A stretch of 64,000 nucleotides of DNA, taken from positions 1 to 64,000 of the forward strand of contig NZ_VEDO01000016.1 in NCBI RefSeq assembly GCF_007677875.1, written 5' to 3'. The notes under the pieces are model-generated. The model was given only the letters and a program-made list of their open reading frames with translations. It made no database searches and was not told the origin of the DNA. How positions within the stretch are numbered: position 1 is the first letter of the stretch; the number at the start of each line of letters is the position of its first letter. Below, piece after piece: positions 60,938 through 64,000 of the stretch. The translations under genes and the position numbers were made by a program. This DNA is from Variovorax boronicumulans (GTDB taxonomy: Bacteria > Pseudomonadota > Gammaproteobacteria > Burkholderiales > Burkholderiaceae_C).

Positions 60938-62134
60938 ATGAAAGTCATCCGTCTCCGCGAGGGCAAGGAAAAGTCCCTGCTGCGCCGCCATCCCTGGGTC
61001 TTCGAGTCCGCGATCGCGCGGGGTGGCGCCGATGCCGGCGAGACCGTGCGCGTGGAGGCGGCCGACGGCCGCTTCCTGGCCTGGGCCGCGTTCAGCCCGG
61101 CCTCGCGCATCCGGGCGCGCGCCTGGAGCTTCGACGAAGGCCAGCGCATCGACGCGGCCTTTCTGCGCGAACGCCTGGCCCAGGCCATCGCGGCGCGTGC
61201 CCGCTTCGACATCCGCAGCGATGGGGTCCGCCTGGTGCATGGCGAGGCCGACGGCCTGCCGGGCCTGGTGGTGGACCGCTATGGCGACACGCTGGTGGCG
61301 CAGTTCGGCGCCGCCGGCGCCGAGCGCTGGAAGAAGCCGCTGGCCGACGCGCTGTGCGGGTTGACCGGCCTTGCGCGCCTGTACGAGCGCTCGGACGCCA
61401 GCGTGCGGGGCCTGGAGGGCCTGCCCGAGGCCACGGGCTGGCTGCGCGGGGAGGGCGCGACCGAACTGACCATCGCCGAGCACGACTGGAAGCTGACGCT
61501 GGACATCGCCACTGGCCACAAGACCGGCTTCTACCTGGACCAGCGCGACAGCCGCAAGCTGTTCGCCGACACCGTGGCGCGGCTCGGCAGCCAGCGCGTG
61601 CTCAACTGCTACTGCTACACGGGCGGCTTCACGGTCGCGGCGCTGGCCGGCATGCGCGCGGCGGGTGTGGCCGGGCACGTGACATCGATCGACTCCTCGG
61701 GTCCGGCGCTCGCGCGCGTGCAGGCCCACGTGGCGCTGAATGGCTTCGCAGCCGACCGGTCCGAATGCCTGGATGCCGACGTCAATGCCTCGCTGCGGCG
61801 CTTCGGTGCCGAGGGCCGGCGTTTCGACGCCATCGTGCTCGACCCGCCCAAGTTCGCCCCCACCGCCGCCCACGCCGAGCGCGCCGCGCGCGCTTACAAG
61901 GACATCAACCGGCTCGCACTGGCCCTGCTGGAGCCCGGCGGCGTGCTGTTCACCTACTCCTGCTCAGGCGGCATCCCGGCCGACCTGTTCCACAAGATCG
62001 TGGCGGGGGCGGGCATCGACGCGGGCGTGGATGGTTACATCCCGCAGCGCATGGGCGGCGCGCCCGACCATCCCATGACGATCAACTTTCCCGAAGGCGA
62101 ATACCTCAAGGGCCTGGTGGTCATGCGGCGCTGA
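60938..62134 (+). CDS. 23S rRNA 5-methylcytosine methyltransferase, RlmI-like
   Basis: A 398-residue SAM-dependent methyltransferase. An N-terminal PUA domain (residues 1-75, with LLRRHPWVFESAIARG) precedes a Rossmann core. VLNCYCYTGGFTVAAL holds the SAM-binding loop. The catalytic DPPKF motif is in FDAIVLDPPKFAPT, followed by the cysteine of TYSCSGGI. ATGHKTGFYLDQRDSRKL is also characteristic of RlmI (YccW). RlmI methylates C1962 in E. coli; here the target is inferred from the family. It lies between a divergent membrane protein gene and the CobW gene. Confidence 0.9.
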   Translation: MKVIRLREGKEKSLLRRHPWVFESAIARGGADAGETVRVEAADGRFLAWAAFSPASRIRARAWSFDEGQRIDAAFLRERLAQAIAARARFDIRSDGVRLVHGEADGLPGLVVDRYGDTLVAQFGAAGAERWKKPLADALCGLTGLARLYERSDASVRGLEGLPEATGWLRGEGATELTIAEHDWKLTLDIATGHKTGFYLDQRDSRKLFADTVARLGSQRVLNCYCYTGGFTVAALAGMRAAGVAGHVTSIDSSGPALARVQAHVALNGFAADRSECLDADVNASLRRFGAEGRRFDAIVLDPPKFAPTAAHAERAARAYKDINRLALALLEPGGVLFTYSCSGGIPADLFHKIVAGAGIDAGVDGYIPQRMGGAPDHPMTINFPEGEYLKGLVVMRR

Positions 62135-62191
62135 ACAGGGTCATCGCAAGCTCTTTAAACTTGCGCCCTTTCGTCGTTAGCGAGACCCCCA

Positions 62192-63247
62192 ATGGCCCTC
62201 ATTCCCGCCACCATCCTCACCGGCTTCCTCGGCTCGGGCAAGACCACGCTGCTCAAGCGCGTGCTGACGGAGGCCCATGGCCAGAAGATCGCCGTCGTGG
62301 AGAACGAGTTCGGCGAGGAGAACATTGACAACGACATCCTCGTCTCGGAGCCCGGCGAGCAGATCATCCAGCTCAACAACGGCTGCGTGTGCTGCTCGAT
62401 CCGCGAGGACCTGCGCTCCACGCTGTCCATGCTGGCCGAGAAGAAGCGCAAGGGCGAGCTCGACTTCGAGCGCGTGGTCATCGAGACCACCGGCCTGGCC
62501 GATCCCGGCCCCGTGGCCCAGACCTTCTTCATGGACGACGAGATCGCCGAGAGCTATTTGCTGGACTCCATCCTGACGCTGGTGGACGCCAAGCACGCCG
62601 CCGAGCAGCTCAACGAGCGCCAGGAGGCGCGCCGCCAGGTCGGTTTCGCCGACCAGATCTTCATCAGCAAGACCGACCTCGTGGCCAAGGACGAGGTCGA
62701 CGCGCTGATCCACCGGCTCAAGCACATGAACCCGCGCGCGCCGCACAAGGCCGTGCACTTCGGCGAGGTGGCCCTGTCCGAGGTGTTCGACCTGCGCGGC
62801 TTCAACCTCAACGCCAAGCTGGACATCGACCCCGACTTCCTCAAGGAAGACGACCACGACCACCACCACCATGACCACGCGCATGGCGAGCACTGCGACC
62901 ACCCCTCGCATGCCCATGAGCACGGCCACGGGCACCACCACCACACGGACGACGACGTCAAGAGCTTCGTGTTCCGCGCCGACCGCCCATTCGACCCGGC
63001 CAAGCTCGAGGATTTCCTGGGCGCCGTGGTGAACATCTACGGCGCGCGCATGCTGCGCTACAAGGGCGTGCTGCACATGCAGGGCACCGAGCGCAAGGTC
63101 ATCTTCCAGGGCGTGCACCAGCTCATGGGCAGCGACCTGGGCCCGGCCTGGGCCGAGGGCGAGGCACGCGCCAGCAAGATGGTGTTCATCGGCATCGACC
63201 TGCCCAAGGACATCTTCTTGCAGGGCCTGGAGCAGTGCCTGGTTTGA
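62192..63247 (+). CDS. CobW/COG0523-family GTP-binding metallochaperone
   Basis: A 351-residue GTPase of the COG0523 family. Walker A is GFLGSGKTTLLK at residues 11-22. The metal-binding CxCC motif is C65-V-C67-C68 in NNGCVCCSI, and the base-recognition motif is ISKTD at 158-162. A long histidine/aspartate-rich insert at about 217-251 would bind several zinc ions. The C-terminal CobW_C domain follows (FVFRADRPFDPAKLEDFL). Such proteins deliver zinc or other metals to client enzymes under limitation. It precedes dksA by 144 bp on the same strand. No Zur-like operator is recognisable by eye. Confidence 0.92.
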   Translation: MALIPATILTGFLGSGKTTLLKRVLTEAHGQKIAVVENEFGEENIDNDILVSEPGEQIIQLNNGCVCCSIREDLRSTLSMLAEKKRKGELDFERVVIETTGLADPGPVAQTFFMDDEIAESYLLDSILTLVDAKHAAEQLNERQEARRQVGFADQIFISKTDLVAKDEVDALIHRLKHMNPRAPHKAVHFGEVALSEVFDLRGFNLNAKLDIDPDFLKEDDHDHHHHDHAHGEHCDHPSHAHEHGHGHHHHTDDDVKSFVFRADRPFDPAKLEDFLGAVVNIYGARMLRYKGVLHMQGTERKVIFQGVHQLMGSDLGPAWAEGEARASKMVFIGIDLPKDIFLQGLEQCLV

Positions 63248-63391
63248 GGCGCAGGGCACAAAGTTTGGCGCCGGCGCGGAAAAGCCTCCTATTGCGGGTA
63301 TAAACCGTGCCGACGTTGCGGGCGGTGGTCGGACCCGCCTGGTGCCGGAATCGCTGGCGCCGGGGTTCGCCAACCCGCAAGGAGGCGCCGC

Positions 63392-64000
63392 GTGAAAGAA
63401 CCATCCGCCAAGACCAAGGCTGCGGCCAAGCCCCAGGAGGCGCCCGCACCGGCAGCCGCCGCAAAGAAGGCGGCCAAGGCGCCCGCATCCGCTGCGCAGC
63501 CCGCCGCGGCCCCCATGCCCGCCCGCGCCGGCAGGGCTTCGCGGCTCTCGCAAATCACCGTACCATCCATGGCCCCCGCAGTGGCCTCCACCGCTGCCAA
63601 AGCCAGTTTTCTGCAAGAGATGTCTTCCCCCATGATCGCTCCGCCGCCCTCCGCCGTGTCCAAGAAGGACCCCAAGCTGGCCAACAACTGGAAGACCAAG
63701 TCGGCCGAGGAGCTGACCGACGCCGAAGTCCTGTCCATGCCCGACTCGGAATACATGAACGAGAAGCAGCAGGCCTTCTTCCGCTTGAAGCTGGTCGCGC
63801 TCAAGCAGGACATGCTCAACAACGCCGGTGAGACCACCGAGCATTTGCGCGAGGACACCGTGGTCGTGCCCGACCCGGCTGACCGTGCCACCATCGAAGA
63901 AGAGCATGCGCTGGAATTGCGCACGCGCGACCGCGAGCGCAAGCTGCTCAAGAAGATCGAGCAGTCCATCGCCCGCATCGACGCCGGCGACTACGGCTAC
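63392..64000 (+). CDS. dksA: DksA (RNA polymerase-binding transcription factor), N-terminally extended, cut by the window end
   Basis: An open frame of 203 codons running off the window. The last 110 residues are DksA: LTDAEVLSMPDSEYMNEKQQAFFRLKLV (in two blocks), AGETTEHLRE, DPADRATIEEEHALELRTRDRERKLLKKI and the start of the zinc finger, ARIDAGDYGY. DksA works with ppGpp in the secondary channel of RNA polymerase. The first 90 residues are an unusual Ala/Pro/Lys-rich extension (KPQEAPAPAAAAKKAAKAP). The GTG start is supported by AAGGAGG eight bases upstream. The zinc-finger cysteines lie beyond the window. Confidence 0.9.
   Translation, partial: MKEPSAKTKAAAKPQEAPAPAAAAKKAAKAPASAAQPAAAPMPARAGRASRLSQITVPSMAPAVASTAAKASFLQEMSSPMIAPPPSAVSKKDPKLANNWKTKSAEELTDAEVLSMPDSEYMNEKQQAFFRLKLVALKQDMLNNAGETTEHLREDTVVVPDPADRATIEEEHALELRTRDRERKLLKKIEQSIARIDAGDYGY

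Noticed and set aside
62145-62165. CGCAAG-N9-CTTGCG dyad before the CobW gene, considered as a Zur operator or terminator
   Set aside because: Arms are only six bases, the sequence does not match the AT-rich Zur palindrome I know, and there is no T-tract for a terminator.
63248-63391. TATAAA at 63299 considered as the dksA -10 element
   Set aside because: No -35 element at acceptable spacing could be found, so the promoter was not annotated.

Overview
The window is high-GC DNA from a beta-proteobacterium. Order Burkholderiales is clear and family Comamonadaceae is likely. The evidence is a large set of periplasmic solute-binding proteins (two of the Bug/TctC type), paired CoA-ligase and CoA-transferase genes, CaiB/BaiF plus MaoC and DUF4148-like genes, the dapF-DUF484-xerC block, and a scattered GC-rich intergenic repeat of a kind I associate with this family. 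Genes are dense and mostly arranged as short operons with 1-14 nt overlaps. I see no phage, insertion sequence, CRISPR array, rRNA or tRNA. The only RNA gene I recognise is rnpB.

Layout. 1-10.5 kb: an acyl-CoA ligase, two tandem LivK-type binding proteins, a CoA-binding protein, O-acetylhomoserine sulfhydrylase, a second acyl-CoA ligase, a ferredoxin, an enoyl-CoA hydratase-like protein, a small membrane protein and a LysR regulator. 10.8-14 kb: a glutamate/aspartate-type ABC transporter (gltIJKL). 14.2-17.5 kb: an HdeA-like protein and a TRAP transporter operon. 17.6-21.8 kb: allA, a Bug binding protein, MaoC, a CoA-transferase and a LysR regulator. 21.8-30.2 kb: a dipeptide-type ABC transporter operon ending in an amidase, opposite an M20 amidohydrolase. 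30.2-36.8 kb: a PIN/RHH toxin-antitoxin pair, a DadA-like oxidase, a LysR regulator, a Bug binding protein, an amidase and an IclR regulator. 36.9-41.1 kb: pyrC, a NYN-domain protein, DUF3025, htpX and a small DUF4148-like protein. 41.2-47.7 kb: a cysK-led operon on the minus strand, rnpB and a pseudouridine synthase. 47.9-55 kb: a deacetylase/GntR/flavin-reductase operon divergent from a branched-chain-type ABC transporter whose permease and both ATPases are one polypeptide. 55-64 kb: a HEPN/MNT pair, a Nudix-metallo-beta-lactamase fusion, dapF, DUF484, xerC, an rlmI-like methyltransferase, a CobW GTPase and the start of dksA.

How it fits together. Most of the first 55 kb looks like accessory uptake and catabolism of organic acids, amides and amino-acid-like compounds. 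Each unit pairs a transporter or binding protein with one or two enzymes and its own LysR, IclR or GntR regulator. Several divergent control regions carry recognisable dyads: two LysR-type T-N11-A boxes, a GntR-type palindrome and a 21-bp direct repeat. The rest is housekeeping: pyrimidine, lysine/cell-wall, cysteine and methionine synthesis, RNase P, Xer recombination, heat-shock proteolysis and DksA.

The most unusual items are the 823-residue LivM-LivG-LivF fusion with a degenerate LivG signature motif, the uptake/catabolic cluster around it with a candidate operator, an intrinsic-terminator-like hairpin just before the TRAP operon, a strong sigma-32-like promoter before htpX, a toxin-first PIN module with an operator-like dyad, and repeat copies bracketing dapF. 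All homology calls were made by eye from motifs and were not checked by database search.
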